DNA of 42,810 bases, taken from positions 1-42,810 of the forward strand of contig DUNZ01000054.1 of assembly GCA_012839085.1 (NCBI GenBank). The letters are read 5' to 3'. Shown here in pieces: positions 26,879 to 35,984 of the stretch. The stretch's first letter is position 1, and each line of letters starts with the position of its first letter. Position numbers and translations under genes: made by a program. This DNA is from Clostridiales bacterium. GTDB lineage: Bacteria > Bacillota > Clostridia > Lachnospirales > Lachnospiraceae. A model generated the notes under the pieces. The model was given only the letters and a program-made list of their open reading frames with translations, did not search any database and was not told the DNA's origin.

Positions 26879-27625
26879 TTAATTAACAACTTTAACCATA
26901 CTATAGCGTACCACATTTCCTTTATATAAATATCCTTTTTGGAATTCATCGGACACTATATTTTCTCCCAAAGAATCATCCTCGCCATGCATTACCGCAT
27001 TGTGTAATGCAGGATCAAATTCCTTTCCTACAGCATCAATCGGTTCAACACCTATTTCGGTTAAGGTAGTCATGAGTTGTTTATAAATCAATTCAATACC
27101 TTGGGCAAATGCGCCACCTTTTTCCTCTTCCGAAACTGCCACAAGGCCTCTTTCGAAATTATCAATCACTGGTAATATCTTTTCGATAATACTTTTGGCT
27201 CCTAACTCAAACATCTGAGTTTTTTCTTTTTCAGTACGTTTTCTATAATTATCAAACTCTGCCATGTTTCTTTTCAACCGGTCGGTTAATTCCTCGATTT
27301 TTTGATCCTTCATTGCCATTTCTTTTGATTTGGCGCTTTTAAAGAAGGATTTTTTACCTTGTTTTTCTACAGAAGAATCGGTTTCATCTGCATCCGTCTC
27401 TAAGTCTTCCCCATCCATAAGGGTTTCCTCTGAACTTACATCCTCTTGTTTGCTTTCTTCTGTAGAATTTGAAACTTCTGTATCTGTAGAATCATTCTCA
27501 TGATTTCTTAGGTTTTCATCTTTTTGCTCATTCATATTGTTCGTTTCTTTCTCCTTCATCGCTTTTTCCTCATCCATGGCAGCTTTCATAACATCAACAA
27601 CTTTATCATTCTGTGTCAAAACCAA
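26879..27625 (-). CDS. grpE: Nucleotide exchange factor GrpE
   Basis: Releases ADP from DnaK. 248 aa; the first 95 or so residues are acidic and low-complexity, then a long coiled coil (KIEELTDRLKRNMAEFDNYRKRTEKEK) and the conserved beta domain (GVEPIDAVGKEFDPALHNAV, VSDEFQKGYLYKGNVVRYSMVKV). A TTG codon at 27625 is the best start: AAAGGTGG lies just upstream and the gene is then 18 nt from the hrcA stop. The next ATG, 12 codons in, has no clear ribosome-binding site, but it or a later one cannot be excluded. Confidence 0.94.
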   Translation of the reverse strand: MVLTQNDKVVDVMKAAMDEEKAMKEKETNNMNEQKDENLRNHENDSTDTEVSNSTEESKQEDVSSEETLMDGEDLETDADETDSSVEKQGKKSFFKSAKSKEMAMKDQKIEELTDRLKRNMAEFDNYRKRTEKEKTQMFELGAKSIIEKILPVIDNFERGLVAVSEEEKGGAFAQGIELIYKQLMTTLTEIGVEPIDAVGKEFDPALHNAVMHGEDDSLGENIVSDEFQKGYLYKGNVVRYSMVKVVN

Positions 27626-27643
27626 TTAACCACCTTTCCTATC

Positions 27644-28675
27644 CTATGTTTTATTTTTAAATATATCGTCAAGTTGCACCATTAGGGATTGTAAGGTACT
27701 GACAACTTTTTCATAATCCATTCTTTTAGGACCAATGATGCCTACTTTGCCATATACACCTTCTTCAATTTCATAGGTTGCTGTAACCACAGCACAATCC
27801 TTCATGGTTTTCACTGGTGTCTCATCACCGATATATACTTGGATACCTCGAACATCTTCATCCTCCATTTTGTCTTGGATGATACCTGTGAGCATTTTTT
27901 TCTCTTCCAGGGTATATAAAAGTTCACTTGCCTTATCACGATCGCTTAGTTCGGGATATTTTAAAATATTTGTGGTCCCTGAGGTATATATTTCAAAATC
28001 ATCATCTTCAGCCACCGCTTGCATAATACAGTCTAGGATATCATTCACAATAGTCCTGTTTTCACCTGCCTGGTCTTTGATCTGGGATATTATAGGAAGG
28101 TTGATTTCGGTTAGATCCAGACCTTGCAAAAATGTATTTAAAATAATATTCAATTTTAATACAGTTTCTTTATTTAAGCTTGTTGCAATGTTAATTATTT
28201 TATTCTTTACAATATTTCTTTCAAATACAATTACAAGGAGTAATTGTCTCTCATCCATTTCTGTTAATTGCACAAACTTAACTTTTTTCCTGTATTGTGG
28301 TGTGGTTACCATGGTAGTATAATTCGTATTAAGAGCAAGAAGTTTTGCTACCTGCTGTAGAATATTTTCTAATCGATCTGCCTTTTCAATTAGAATTTCT
28401 TTCATATCATCTACTTCTTTTTGCTTTTCCATCAAAAGCATATCGACATAAAGGCGATATCCCTTATCAGAAGGAATTCTACCAGCAGAGGTGTGTGGTT
28501 GAAGTATATATCCTAAATCTTCTAAATCAGACATCTCATTACGTATGGTCGCAGAACTTAAATTTAAATCTGTAAATTTAGAGATGGTTCTCGAACCTAC
28601 TGGCTCTCCTGTTTCTAGATAATTTTGAATAATCGCTTTTAATATTTTCAACTTTCGGTTATCCAGTTGATGCAT
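27644..28675 (-). CDS. hrcA: Heat-inducible transcription repressor HrcA
   Basis: Represses class I heat-shock genes by binding CIRCE; activity depends on GroEL. 343 aa with an N-terminal winged helix (LDNRKLKILKAIIQNYLETGEPVGSRTISK..., about 3-75) and a C-terminal GAF-like dimerisation domain ending VSTLQSLMVQLDDIF. It is the first gene of hrcA-grpE-dnaK-dnaJ-prmA and has a perfect CIRCE element 82 nt upstream, so it is autoregulated. Confidence 0.98.
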   Translation of the reverse strand: MHQLDNRKLKILKAIIQNYLETGEPVGSRTISKFTDLNLSSATIRNEMSDLEDLGYILQPHTSAGRIPSDKGYRLYVDMLLMEKQKEVDDMKEILIEKADRLENILQQVAKLLALNTNYTTMVTTPQYRKKVKFVQLTEMDERQLLLVIVFERNIVKNKIINIATSLNKETVLKLNIILNTFLQGLDLTEINLPIISQIKDQAGENRTIVNDILDCIMQAVAEDDDFEIYTSGTTNILKYPELSDRDKASELLYTLEEKKMLTGIIQDKMEDEDVRGIQVYIGDETPVKTMKDCAVVTATYEIEEGVYGKVGIIGPKRMDYEKVVSTLQSLMVQLDDIFKNKT

Positions 28676-28757
28676 ATTCCACCTCTTTCAAAAATTCAGA
28701 AAAACGATAGGTAACCATAATACAAGAATAGCTATCCCAACAAATTCTAAAGTTTTA

Positions 28758-28784
28758 TTAGCACTCTTTTAAGGTGAGTGCTAA
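28758..28784. promoter_or_regulatory. CIRCE operator
   Basis: TTAGCACTC (28758-28766), 9-nt spacer, GAGTGCTAA (28776-28784): an exact match to the CIRCE consensus bound by HrcA. It lies just downstream of the promoter of the hrcA operon. Confidence 0.98.
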
Positions 28785-28795
28785 CATCTAAATAT

Positions 28796-28824
28796 AAAAT
28801 ATCACTATCATATTAATTTGTCAA
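28796..28824 (-). promoter_or_regulatory. Sigma-A-type promoter of the hrcA operon
   Basis: On the minus strand TTGACA (28819-28824), a 17-bp spacer, TATTTT (28796-28801). CIRCE begins 11 bp downstream, so bound HrcA would cover the start point. Confidence 0.88.
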
Positions 28825-28847
28825 GGCGAATTTAAAAAAATTGCAAC

Positions 28848-28882
28848 AAAAAAATGGGTGTCGCACCAGTTGTGTGACACCC
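28848..28882 (-). terminator. Terminator of the VPKTG-protein gene
   Basis: GGGTGTCGCAC (28856-28866) and GTGTGACACCC (28872-28882) form an 11-bp stem with one mismatch or wobble and a 5-nt loop. The minus strand then has A followed by seven T (28854-28848). Confidence 0.88.
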
Positions 28883-28903
28883 AAAAGATGAAAATTCAAA
28901 GGA

Positions 28904-29734
28904 TTACTCTACAATATTTTTGCGTTTTCTTACTACTAAAGCTAAGGTAAGCATTGCTACTGCACCAACTAAGAAGAACCATGCATAACTTTGATAACCA
29001 GTTTTAGGAACTTCTTTTGTTTCAGCAGGTTCTGCAACTTCTTGAACCTCTTTAGCTTCCTCTACTTCTTGAGCTTCCTCTACTTCCTCTACTTCTTCTA
29101 CTTCTTCTGCAGGAGCTTCTGCACTTGTTAAGAAAGGTACTGCATTTCCGTCTACATCTGTTAATTTAACATTATCTATGTACATATCAGTACCATTGTT
29201 AGCCCAGTTCATGAATAGGAAGAAACAATTATTAACATCAGTAAATGCGAAGAAATCTTCCAAGGTATGAGACAAGGTTGTTACTGGAGATACAGTATCG
29301 TCCCAATAATTAATTTCCCACTCTTTACCATTTGCCCAGCCACTAGGTCCGGTAGGAGTAGCTGCAACAGTTCCACCATTCCATTCAACCATTCTTCCGT
29401 CGGTTTGCTCAATAATGATATCATATTGTATTCCTCTAACGGAAAGAGCGGCATCTTCGCCAACAAGACCGGGTACGTCAAATACTAATTTACTGGTGCC
29501 ACCTTCTTGGTTGTCAATTTTCAACATTTTTGAACCATTAAAATCAACTACAGATAGAACGGATGGATCGCCGTCAGGGGAACCGTCTTCAAGAACTGCC
29601 ATGTGAATACCTGCTGGAATGATTCCATCTTCAAAATCAATTACATCGGTTGCTGCACTAGCGTTTACTGGTAAGAGAGTTACTACAAGTGCCATAGCAG
29701 CTACAACTGATAACACTTTTTTCATTAATTTCAT
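28904..29734 (-). CDS. Secreted, VPKTG-anchored carbohydrate-binding-like surface protein
   Basis: 276 aa. A Sec signal peptide (about 1-27, cleavage near NASAA) is followed by a beta-rich domain (about 30-200) with the FEDG start and DMYIDNVKLTDVDG end typical of jelly-roll carbohydrate-binding modules. A Glu/Val-rich low-complexity linker (about 203-241) leads to a sortase sorting signal: VPKTG (242-246), hydrophobic segment (249-268) and basic tail RKRKNIVE. It should be covalently attached to the cell wall by a sortase that is not encoded here. The ligand is unknown and the CBM assignment is by pattern only. It has its own terminator and a dyad-bearing upstream region, and it interrupts the usual hemW-hrcA neighbourhood. 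The ribosome-binding site is AGGAGG. Confidence 0.85.
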   Translation of the reverse strand: MKLMKKVLSVVAAMALVVTLLPVNASAATDVIDFEDGIIPAGIHMAVLEDGSPDGDPSVLSVVDFNGSKMLKIDNQEGGTSKLVFDVPGLVGEDAALSVRGIQYDIIIEQTDGRMVEWNGGTVAATPTGPSGWANGKEWEINYWDDTVSPVTTLSHTLEDFFAFTDVNNCFFLFMNWANNGTDMYIDNVKLTDVDGNAVPFLTSAEAPAEEVEEVEEVEEAQEVEEAKEVQEVAEPAETKEVPKTGYQSYAWFFLVGAVAMLTLALVVRKRKNIVE

Positions 29735-29801
29735 AATGAGAGTCCTCCTCGCTTTAATATGATAGTAATGGACGAAAGATCCCGTCCAAGTTTACATATA
29801 T

Positions 29802-29837
29802 ATTTTACCAGATATGGTAAAATGTGTATACTGTCAA
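29802..29837 (-). promoter_or_regulatory. Putative promoter with operator-like dyad upstream of the VPKTG protein
   Basis: Minus-strand TTGACA at 29832-29837. Where the -10 is expected lies a perfect dyad, ATTTTACCA (29802-29810), GATA, TGGTAAAAT (29815-29823). The -10 itself is poor (TATCTG at 17-bp spacing), which fits a promoter needing or blocked by a regulator. No regulator is identified. Confidence 0.5.
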
Positions 29838-29895
29838 AATGCATAATTATCATATTATAATTTGTGCAAAATCATTACAAAAGTAAAATTCTTGT

Positions 29896-29928
29896 AAAAT
29901 AAAATGCACCCATAAAAAGGTGCATTTT
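29896..29928 (-). terminator. Terminator of hemW
   Basis: Perfect 10-bp stem AAAATGCACC (29901-29910) / GGTGCATTTT (29919-29928) with an 8-nt loop, 4 nt after the hemW stop; the minus strand continues TTTTATTTTA. Confidence 0.88.
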
Positions 29929-29932
29929 CCTA

Positions 29933-31213
29933 TCAATCCAGCAAAAATTCTGCTAATACTCCGTTGCTAATATCGATTCCATAATCGGTTAAGCGAATAC
30001 GGTCTCCTTCCTCTTCCAATAGATAATTTGATATTAGCTTATGAAGAACATTTCCGTATACTTCATGAATATCCAATTGAAATTGTTCCTGAAACTTTTG
30101 TTTACTAATTCCAAGATGACACATCCGAAGTCCTAGAAACATAAACTCTTCCATTTGCTGATTTTTGGTTAATTCTATATAATCCCTTCTTATTTGGATT
30201 GGATGATTTTTTATGCTAGGCTTTTGTAGGGGTTTTTCTCCTTGAGATAAGTTGCTTTTTTGATTTTGCTCTTTTTCTAATTTAGCACAATTCTCTATAT
30301 ATTGTGCTAAATCGTGCATATTTGAAAATCTTGCACCATTAATCAAAGATGCTGAACCAAGACCCAATCCTAAATAGTCTTTTCCAGTCCAATAGGATAT
30401 ATTATGTCGACACTCATAACCGGCTTTTGCATAGTTTGATATTTCATATCGTTGATATGAATGCTCCTGCATAAGTTCTTTTGTTTTGGAATAGATTTGA
30501 CGGTCGATGTCTTCCCCAGGGAGCTCCTTCTCATTTGGTGATCCTGGAGAATACAGATCATAAAAAGGAGTATTTTCTTCGATGATCAGGCTATAGGCTG
30601 AAATATGCTCTGGATTTAGACCAAGCACCTCTTCTAATGTTTTCTCCCAGCTTTCCAAGGTCTGTCCCGGAATGGCAGATATTAAGTCAATGTTTATATT
30701 CTTAAAACCTAATTCCCTTGCTAATTGATAATTCTCAAGAAATTCTTCAAAGCTATGGATTCTTCCCAATAATTTTAAATCTTGGTTATTGGTTGACTGT
30801 AAACCAAAACTAAGACGATTGATTCCTAGATCCCGATATAGCAAGAGCTTGTCACGGGTTATGGTACCAGGGTTGATCTCAAGGGTAATCTCTGGATTAT
30901 CCTGATCAAAACGAAAGTACTCTCTTAGTCGTAACATAACTTCTTTGATATAGGAGGCATTCACTAAGGAAGGGGTACCTCCACCAAAGAAAACGGTTTT
31001 AACCAAGTAATCTTCCGTTTTTCCCTGATAGCTTTCGATTTCTTTATATAGAGCATGAAAATATTTTTGGATGGTAGTTTCGTTGGCAGGACCTGATAGA
31101 AAATCGCAGTAATGACATTTTCTTGCGCAAAATGGAACATGGATATATAATCCCAAATCCTGAAGCTCCATATTTCTATCATCCTTAGCAAACCCGATCT
31201 TGTTTTCTTCCAT
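29933..31213 (-). CDS. hemW: Radical SAM heme chaperone HemW
   Basis: Radical SAM protein related to coproporphyrinogen dehydrogenase and thought to insert heme into target proteins. GLYIHVPFCARKCHYCDF holds the CxxxCxxC iron-sulfur motif (C29, C33, C36 with this start). FFGGGTPSLV, EINPGTITRDKL, GINRLSFGLQS and NIDLISAIPGQTLESW follow. The C-terminal HemN-like domain is present. An insertion near 325-350 (QNQKSNLSQGEKPLQK) is low complexity. I chose the ATG at 31213 because GGAGG lies 5 nt upstream; an ATG at 31252 has no good site. Downstream of lepA, as in Bacillus. Confidence 0.93.
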   Translation of the reverse strand: MEENKIGFAKDDRNMELQDLGLYIHVPFCARKCHYCDFLSGPANETTIQKYFHALYKEIESYQGKTEDYLVKTVFFGGGTPSLVNASYIKEVMLRLREYFRFDQDNPEITLEINPGTITRDKLLLYRDLGINRLSFGLQSTNNQDLKLLGRIHSFEEFLENYQLARELGFKNINIDLISAIPGQTLESWEKTLEEVLGLNPEHISAYSLIIEENTPFYDLYSPGSPNEKELPGEDIDRQIYSKTKELMQEHSYQRYEISNYAKAGYECRHNISYWTGKDYLGLGLGSASLINGARFSNMHDLAQYIENCAKLEKEQNQKSNLSQGEKPLQKPSIKNHPIQIRRDYIELTKNQQMEEFMFLGLRMCHLGISKQKFQEQFQLDIHEVYGNVLHKLISNYLLEEEGDRIRLTDYGIDISNGVLAEFLLD

Positions 31214-31365
31214 GGAAACCTCCGTTTTATTGTGTGGAAAATCATCAAACATCTATAATTATGTTCCCTTGTTTCTGAAAACCAAATTTAAGATACTAAT
31301 TTTGTTCCTAGAAATCATACGTATTTTGCCTTACAAGGGAACAAGGTCTTTCTTATAGAATAAAC

Positions 31366-31387
31366 AAGCTGTCCATATGGACAGCTT
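31366..31387 (-). terminator. Probable terminator of lepA
   Basis: A perfect 22-bp palindrome, AAGCTGTCCAT and its complement, 15 nt after the lepA stop; the minus strand continues TGTTTATT, a weak T tract. A separate 11-bp inverted repeat (31262-31272 / 31333-31343) lies between this and hemW. Confidence 0.7.
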
Positions 31388-31402
31388 ACGCATCGATCTT
31401 GT

Positions 31403-33214
31403 TTAGTCTTCGTCCAATTTTAGGACACTCATGAATGCCTTTTGAGGTATTTCTACACTACCTATCTGGCGCATTCTCTTTTTACCTTCTTTTTGTTTCT
31501 CTAACAATTTCTTCTTTCTAGAAATATCGCCACCGTAGCATTTGGCCAATACGTCTTTTCGAACCGCCTTTACGGTCTCCCTGGCTATAATTTTGCTACC
31601 TATAGCTGCTTGTATAGGAACTTCAAATAGGTGACGGGGAATTTCTTCCTTTAATTTTTCACACATTTTTCTGCCTCTTTCGTAGGCACTATCTGCATGA
31701 ACAATAAAGGTTAGGGCGTCCACTTCTTCTCGATTAATGAGAATATCCAATTTAACCAGATTGGACTGCTTATATCCCTTTAATTCATAATCAAATGAGG
31801 CATAACCTTTGGATCTTGATTTTAAGGCATCAAAGAAATCATAGATAATCTCATTTAATGGTAGTTCGTATTTTAATAAAGCCCTGTTGGTATCCAGATA
31901 GTCCATTCCTAAATAAACACCCCTTCGTTCCTGACATAGGGTCATAATAGAACCTACGAACTCCGTAGTAACCATAATTTCTGCAGAAACATAGGGTTCC
32001 TCCATATAATCAATTAAGGAAGGGTCGGGCATATTCGTAGGATTGGTTAAATCGATCACCTCACCGTCGGTTTTATATACTTTGTATATAACGCTAGGTG
32101 CTGTGGTAATCAAATCAAGGTTATATTCCCTCTCCAATCGTTCCTGAATGATTTCCAGATGCAAAAGTCCTAAGAATCCACAACGGAATCCAAAACCTAG
32201 GGCAACTGAGGTTTCAGGTTCATAGTGTAAGGATGCGTCGTTTAACTGGAGTTTTTCTAAAGCATCTCGTAAGTCCTGATATTTGGCACCGTCTGCTGGG
32301 TACAAACCACAATAAACCATGGGTTGTACTTTTTTATATCCAGGTAGTGGTTCCTTGCATGGACGTTTGTGATCGGTCACTGTGTCACCAACTCTGGTAT
32401 CTTTCACGTTTTTAATACTAGCTGTAAAATAGCCAACCATACCAGCGCTAAGTTCATCACAAGGGATAAACTGACCAGGACCAAAGGTTCCAAGTTCTAC
32501 GATTTCAGCAGTTGCTCCAGTGGCCATCATACGTACTTGGGTACCTCTTTGCATCTTACCTTCTTTCACCCTACAAAATACGATAACACCTTTGTAGGAA
32601 TCATAAAAGGAATCGAAAATCAAAGCCTGTAATGGTGCCTCGGGATCTCCCTTAGGAGCTGGTATCTTAGATACTATTTGTTCCAGTACATCTTCAATAT
32701 TTAATCCTTGTTTTGCTGAGATCAAGGGTGCATCATGGGCTTCTAGTCCAATAACATCTTCGATTTCAGCAATGACTCTTTCTGGGTCTGCACTGGGTAA
32801 ATCAATTTTATTAATCACCGGCATGATATCCAGGTTGTGGTCGAGTGCCAGATATACATTTGCAAGGGTCTGTGCTTCAATTCCTTGTGCAGCATCTACC
32901 ACAAGGATAGCACCTTCACAAGCAGCAAGACTTCGGGAAACTTCATAATTAAAATCCACATGTCCGGGAGTATCAATTAAGTTAAATATATATTCCTCGC
33001 CATTATTTGCTTTATAGATCGTTCTAACGGTTTGAGCTTTGATTGTAATGCCTCTCTCCCGTTCTAAATCCATATTATCTAGAACTTGAGATTGCATTTC
33101 ACGCATGGTAAGCAAACCGGTCTTTTCGATAATACGATCCGCAAGTGTCGATTTTCCGTGATCAATATGTGCAATAATACAAAAATTTCTGATTTTACTT
33201 TGGTCTAAAGCCAT
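31403..33214 (-). CDS. lepA: Elongation factor 4 (LepA)
   Basis: Ribosome-associated translational GTPase of 603 aa, normal length. G1 [15 protein letters not shown]2 region [11 protein letters not shown]3 DTPGHVDF, G4 [13 protein letters not shown]-like domains follow, and the LepA-specific C-terminal domain has [23 protein letters not shown]-type sequence (33214 end is the start). The start [20 protein letters not shown] has GGAGGAG upstream and its own promoter at 33260-33288, separating it from spoIIP. Confidence 0.98.
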   Translation of the reverse strand: MALDQSKIRNFCIIAHIDHGKSTLADRIIEKTGLLTMREMQSQVLDNMDLERERGITIKAQTVRTIYKANNGEEYIFNLIDTPGHVDFNYEVSRSLAACEGAILVVDAAQGIEAQTLANVYLALDHNLDIMPVINKIDLPSADPERVIAEIEDVIGLEAHDAPLISAKQGLNIEDVLEQIVSKIPAPKGDPEAPLQALIFDSFYDSYKGVIVFCRVKEGKMQRGTQVRMMATGATAEIVELGTFGPGQFIPCDELSAGMVGYFTASIKNVKDTRVGDTVTDHKRPCKEPLPGYKKVQPMVYCGLYPADGAKYQDLRDALEKLQLNDASLHYEPETSVALGFGFRCGFLGLLHLEIIQERLEREYNLDLITTAPSVIYKVYKTDGEVIDLTNPTNMPDPSLIDYMEEPYVSAEIMVTTEFVGSIMTLCQERRGVYLGMDYLDTNRALLKYELPLNEIIYDFFDALKSRSKGYASFDYELKGYKQSNLVKLDILINREEVDALTFIVHADSAYERGRKMCEKLKEEIPRHLFEVPIQAAIGSKIIARETVKAVRKDVLAKCYGGDISRKKKLLEKQKEGKKRMRQIGSVEIPQKAFMSVLKLDED

Positions 33215-33259
33215 CTTGCTCCTCCTGAGTGCATTTTATCTAAGTGTTTTTCTTCTGGT

Positions 33260-33288
33260 ATTATAGCATACACTTATTTTTGATACAA
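33260..33288 (-). promoter_or_regulatory. Promoter of lepA
   Basis: Minus strand TTGTAT (33283-33288), a 17-bp spacer, TATAAT (33260-33265) with a TGC extended -10. It lies in the 88-bp spoIIP-lepA gap. Confidence 0.78.
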
Positions 33289-33302
33289 GAATAATGGTCT
33301 CT

Positions 33303-34697
33303 TTATTTTCCTTTTAGCACAGCATCTAGGACTTCTGCGAAGTAAATCATAGCATTTTTTGCAGATTTTAAAGTGTTTTCATCGGTTCCCAACTCCACCA
33401 AAATGCTTTTCGGTCTGACATGTAGGTTATAGCGATAGCATTTTAAATAATTTTTATAAAATAAACCTGGATATTTTTCTAAGGATTTTAGTTGTAGCTG
33501 TAGGCTAAAGGCTAAGTTATCCTGAAGATTGGGATTATCTAAATGGGTAATGGGGCCTTTACTATCTCTGCTTAGCCCATTAAAAAGCATGATCCGTGCC
33601 GATTCTTTTCCATCAATTGTAGTAACTCTGGCTTTGCCATCGTCCCGATGGATGTCTATAACTACCTCAATGGTAGGATTCTCTTTTAATATTTTTTCTA
33701 TGCCATCCAAGGCGTAATTATAAGCTTTATTCCGATCCTCGACTCCATTTATAAGATCGTAGGTGCTTGGATCATGAATTACATTATATCCATACTGCTC
33801 TTTTAAAATACTGGCTAAGTATGCTCCTACTCCTACAACACTATCTTCTATTTTGTTTTTTCTACTGTCTATGTAAGCTTCCTGGGAATGGGTATGATAG
33901 ATTAAGATTTGTGGTGCCTCTTCATCTTGTTTTAGAGTCATATCCATACTAAGAAGTTTTTCAGCATCAAATAGGCTATCCGTTACCCTTGTGGTTCCAT
34001 CCACTATGTAAAAGTTACGAATAAGAAAGTCAATATCTTTTAGTTGATCCAAGGTAAATAATGTTCCATCACTCAAGGTCATAGTTTCTCTTGCCACAGC
34101 ATCTTTGCTATAATCATTTTCCTGCTTATGAATATCCCCTTCTAGAAATCCCACTTCTAATTGATTCTGTTGGTTGATTTTTTCGACCAAATACAAAGAA
34201 TTATTCTCCGCTTCTTCTAGGTTATGAAATACAGCTCCGTTGGTAAGAATATATTCCATGGTTAAAAAACTATTGTTTATATGATGATAACCAATCACTT
34301 GTTTTTTCTTTGTATCTGAGGTTTTAGCTTCTTTTTCATTTTCTAGCTTAGTTTCAGAATTTATGTAAAATGAGAAATCCATTTGATTGGAATAAACAGC
34401 CTTTGGGGTATGATCAATCAAAAATTCATGAACAGCGAATTCATCTGCCAGTAGGCTTACGGGAAAGGGATAGGTTTCTTCGTTGTTGGCTGTATAACGG
34501 ATGATATGGGATCCTGATTCTAGAACATTAGAAAATATGTGAATAGCAGCTCTTTCTTTTAGGCTATCGGCTTGGCCAATATGACCTAAAAAGGACAGAG
34601 CTGCATAACGTACCAATAGGTACACGGATGCCCCTAAGATTACGATCCAAAGAATAGAATATATATTTTTACGCATCCTAAACCGACTTCTTTTCAT
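33303..34697 (-). CDS. spoIIP: Stage II sporulation protein P
   Basis: Amidase/endopeptidase that works with SpoIID and SpoIIM in septal peptidoglycan thinning and engulfment. 464 aa. A basic N-terminus and one transmembrane anchor (about 12-35) are followed by a variable linker and the C-terminal SpoIIP domain. That domain carries ILIYHTHSQEAY (HTHSQE at 268-273), VVIDIHRDDGKARVTTIDGK and SILVELGTDENTLKSAKNA, with the expected metal-binding His/Glu residues. The ATG at 34697 has GGAGG 5 nt upstream; a GTG at 34709 lies inside that site. It follows gpr by 86 nt, the Bacillus order gpr-spoIIP. Sigma-E control is expected; I could not fix a promoter. Confidence 0.93.
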   Translation of the reverse strand: MKRSRFRMRKNIYSILWIVILGASVYLLVRYAALSFLGHIGQADSLKERAAIHIFSNVLESGSHIIRYTANNEETYPFPVSLLADEFAVHEFLIDHTPKAVYSNQMDFSFYINSETKLENEKEAKTSDTKKKQVIGYHHINNSFLTMEYILTNGAVFHNLEEAENNSLYLVEKINQQNQLEVGFLEGDIHKQENDYSKDAVARETMTLSDGTLFTLDQLKDIDFLIRNFYIVDGTTRVTDSLFDAEKLLSMDMTLKQDEEAPQILIYHTHSQEAYIDSRKNKIEDSVVGVGAYLASILKEQYGYNVIHDPSTYDLINGVEDRNKAYNYALDGIEKILKENPTIEVVIDIHRDDGKARVTTIDGKESARIMLFNGLSRDSKGPITHLDNPNLQDNLAFSLQLQLKSLEKYPGLFYKNYLKCYRYNLHVRPKSILVELGTDENTLKSAKNAMIYFAEVLDAVLKGK

Positions 34698-34783
34698 TAC
34701 TGCCTCCACACCTTAACCTAGCTAATATATTCAGCCTTATTCATTATATTCAATTGGCTTGCTTTTATTACATGATAAATAGA

Positions 34784-35695
34784 TTAAAAGGAGCCAGCAA
34801 AGCATTCATTTAATGCCTCGGAGACAGTAAAACTAATGCGTTTGATCGATTCGTCAATGTTTTTTGGTGTAACGAACATATTATTTACATGTTGGGAATT
34901 TACTTCAGAAATAAACTTATAAATATCTTCTTCCCCAAAACCTGTATTATGCATATAATTTCCCAGGGTATCTGCTACGATGGTTGCAGCGTCAACTACA
35001 GTAGGAACACCGATGGCGATTACTTTGGTACCTAGATTTTGCTGGTTAATGGCCTTTCGGTTATTTCCCACACCGGAACCGGGACTAATACCGGTATCTG
35101 TTAATTGCACCGTAGTATTGAGCCTTTGAACACTTCTAGAAGCTAAGGCATCAATCACAATGATCAGTTTGGGATTGGTTTCTTGCACGATACCGCGGAT
35201 AATTTCTAAGGACTCCATACCAGTCTGACCCATAACCCCTGGTGAAATGGCACTAACATTTCCTAACTGATTTTTTTCTTTGAATTCTTTACCAAATTCA
35301 TGAATTAAGTGCCTGGTTATAAAAAGGTTATCAACTACCTGAGGTCCTAGGGCATCCGGTGTTACATCTCGGTTTCCTAATCCAACAACTAAGACATCCT
35401 GAGATTTCAAATCCCCAGCTAATTTTTTGAGGTACTTAGCGATCTCCTTAGAAACAGGCTTTTGATAATCTTCGTCGGCATTGCTAAGCCTTGGAGCTTC
35501 GATGGTTATATAGGTGCCAATGGGCTTTTGCATAGCCTTAGCCCCTTTTTCATCTTTAATTTCAACGATGGATACCCGAATATCATGGGCTTCATCATAC
35601 TCTTCTTCTAATATAACTCCTCTAATTTCAACATCATCTTGAGGAAAACTTTCCCTTACCTCCAGTGCTAGGTCAGTACGGATTTTATTATTCAT
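34784..35695 (-). CDS. gpr: Germination protease Gpr
   Basis: Spore aspartic-type endopeptidase (MEROPS A25) that degrades small acid-soluble proteins at germination. 303 aa. It starts MNNKIRTDLALEVRES, the propeptide whose sequence resembles the SASP cleavage site. LVVGLGNRDVTPDALGP and IVIDALASRSVQRLNTT contain the conserved aspartates, and TGISPGSGVGNNRK and GVPTVVDAATIV are further signatures. GGAGG precedes the ATG at 35695; a TTG at 35710 would overlap it. It is divergent from rpsT, as in Bacillus. Forespore sigma-G expression is expected from the family; no clear sigma-G promoter was recognised. Confidence 0.96.
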   Translation of the reverse strand: MNNKIRTDLALEVRESFPQDDVEIRGVILEEEYDEAHDIRVSIVEIKDEKGAKAMQKPIGTYITIEAPRLSNADEDYQKPVSKEIAKYLKKLAGDLKSQDVLVVGLGNRDVTPDALGPQVVDNLFITRHLIHEFGKEFKEKNQLGNVSAISPGVMGQTGMESLEIIRGIVQETNPKLIIVIDALASRSVQRLNTTVQLTDTGISPGSGVGNNRKAINQQNLGTKVIAIGVPTVVDAATIVADTLGNYMHNTGFGEEDIYKFISEVNSQHVNNMFVTPKNIDESIKRISFTVSEALNECFAGSF

Positions 35696-35775
35696 CTTTA
35701 CTTCCTCCAAAATAAGCTTATTTTTATAATATATTGGGATATAGATATTTTCTACAAATATATAGAAAATATGTA

Positions 35776-35804
35776 TTGACAGAACAGAATGGGTATACTA
35801 TTAT
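35776..35804 (+). promoter_or_regulatory. Sigma-A-type promoter of rpsT
   Basis: TTGACA (35776-35781), a 17-bp spacer, TATTAT (35799-35804). The -10 lies within a perfect 20-bp palindrome (35795-35814) of A/T-rich sequence. A second 10-bp inverted repeat (35745-35754 / 35763-35772) is just upstream. Confidence 0.85.
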
Positions 35805-35819
35805 ATAATAGTATGTTTT

Positions 35820-35922
35820 CATTGGAGCGTCCGTGTCCGAGTCCGATGAAAAAAATTTGTACAACCACGATCCAAGAAGGCAGCTCACTCTCAAAAACCC
35901 GTTGTCCTTGGTTATATGGTTG
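35820..35922 (+). promoter_or_regulatory. Structured 5' leader of rpsT
   Basis: The roughly 170-nt leader can form a 7-bp stem CATTGGA / TCCGATG (35820-35848, one wobble) enclosing repeated GTCCG motifs. A second long-range stem pairs CAACCA...CCAAG (35862-35876) with CTTGG...TGGTTG (35907-35922). It is GC-richer than its flanks. Ribosomal protein leaders often bind their own product, so autoregulation by S20 is possible but unproven. Confidence 0.5.
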
Positions 35923-35984
35923 GTCGAGGATAGATAAATAATTCAGGTATCTATTATATTAATAATAATTCGGAGGTGTGAGAT

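Noticed and set aside
35795-35814. 20-bp palindrome as a repressor operator before rpsT
   Set aside because: It is pure A/T-rich sequence centred on the -10 element; similarity of TATTAT and ATAATA is enough to explain it.
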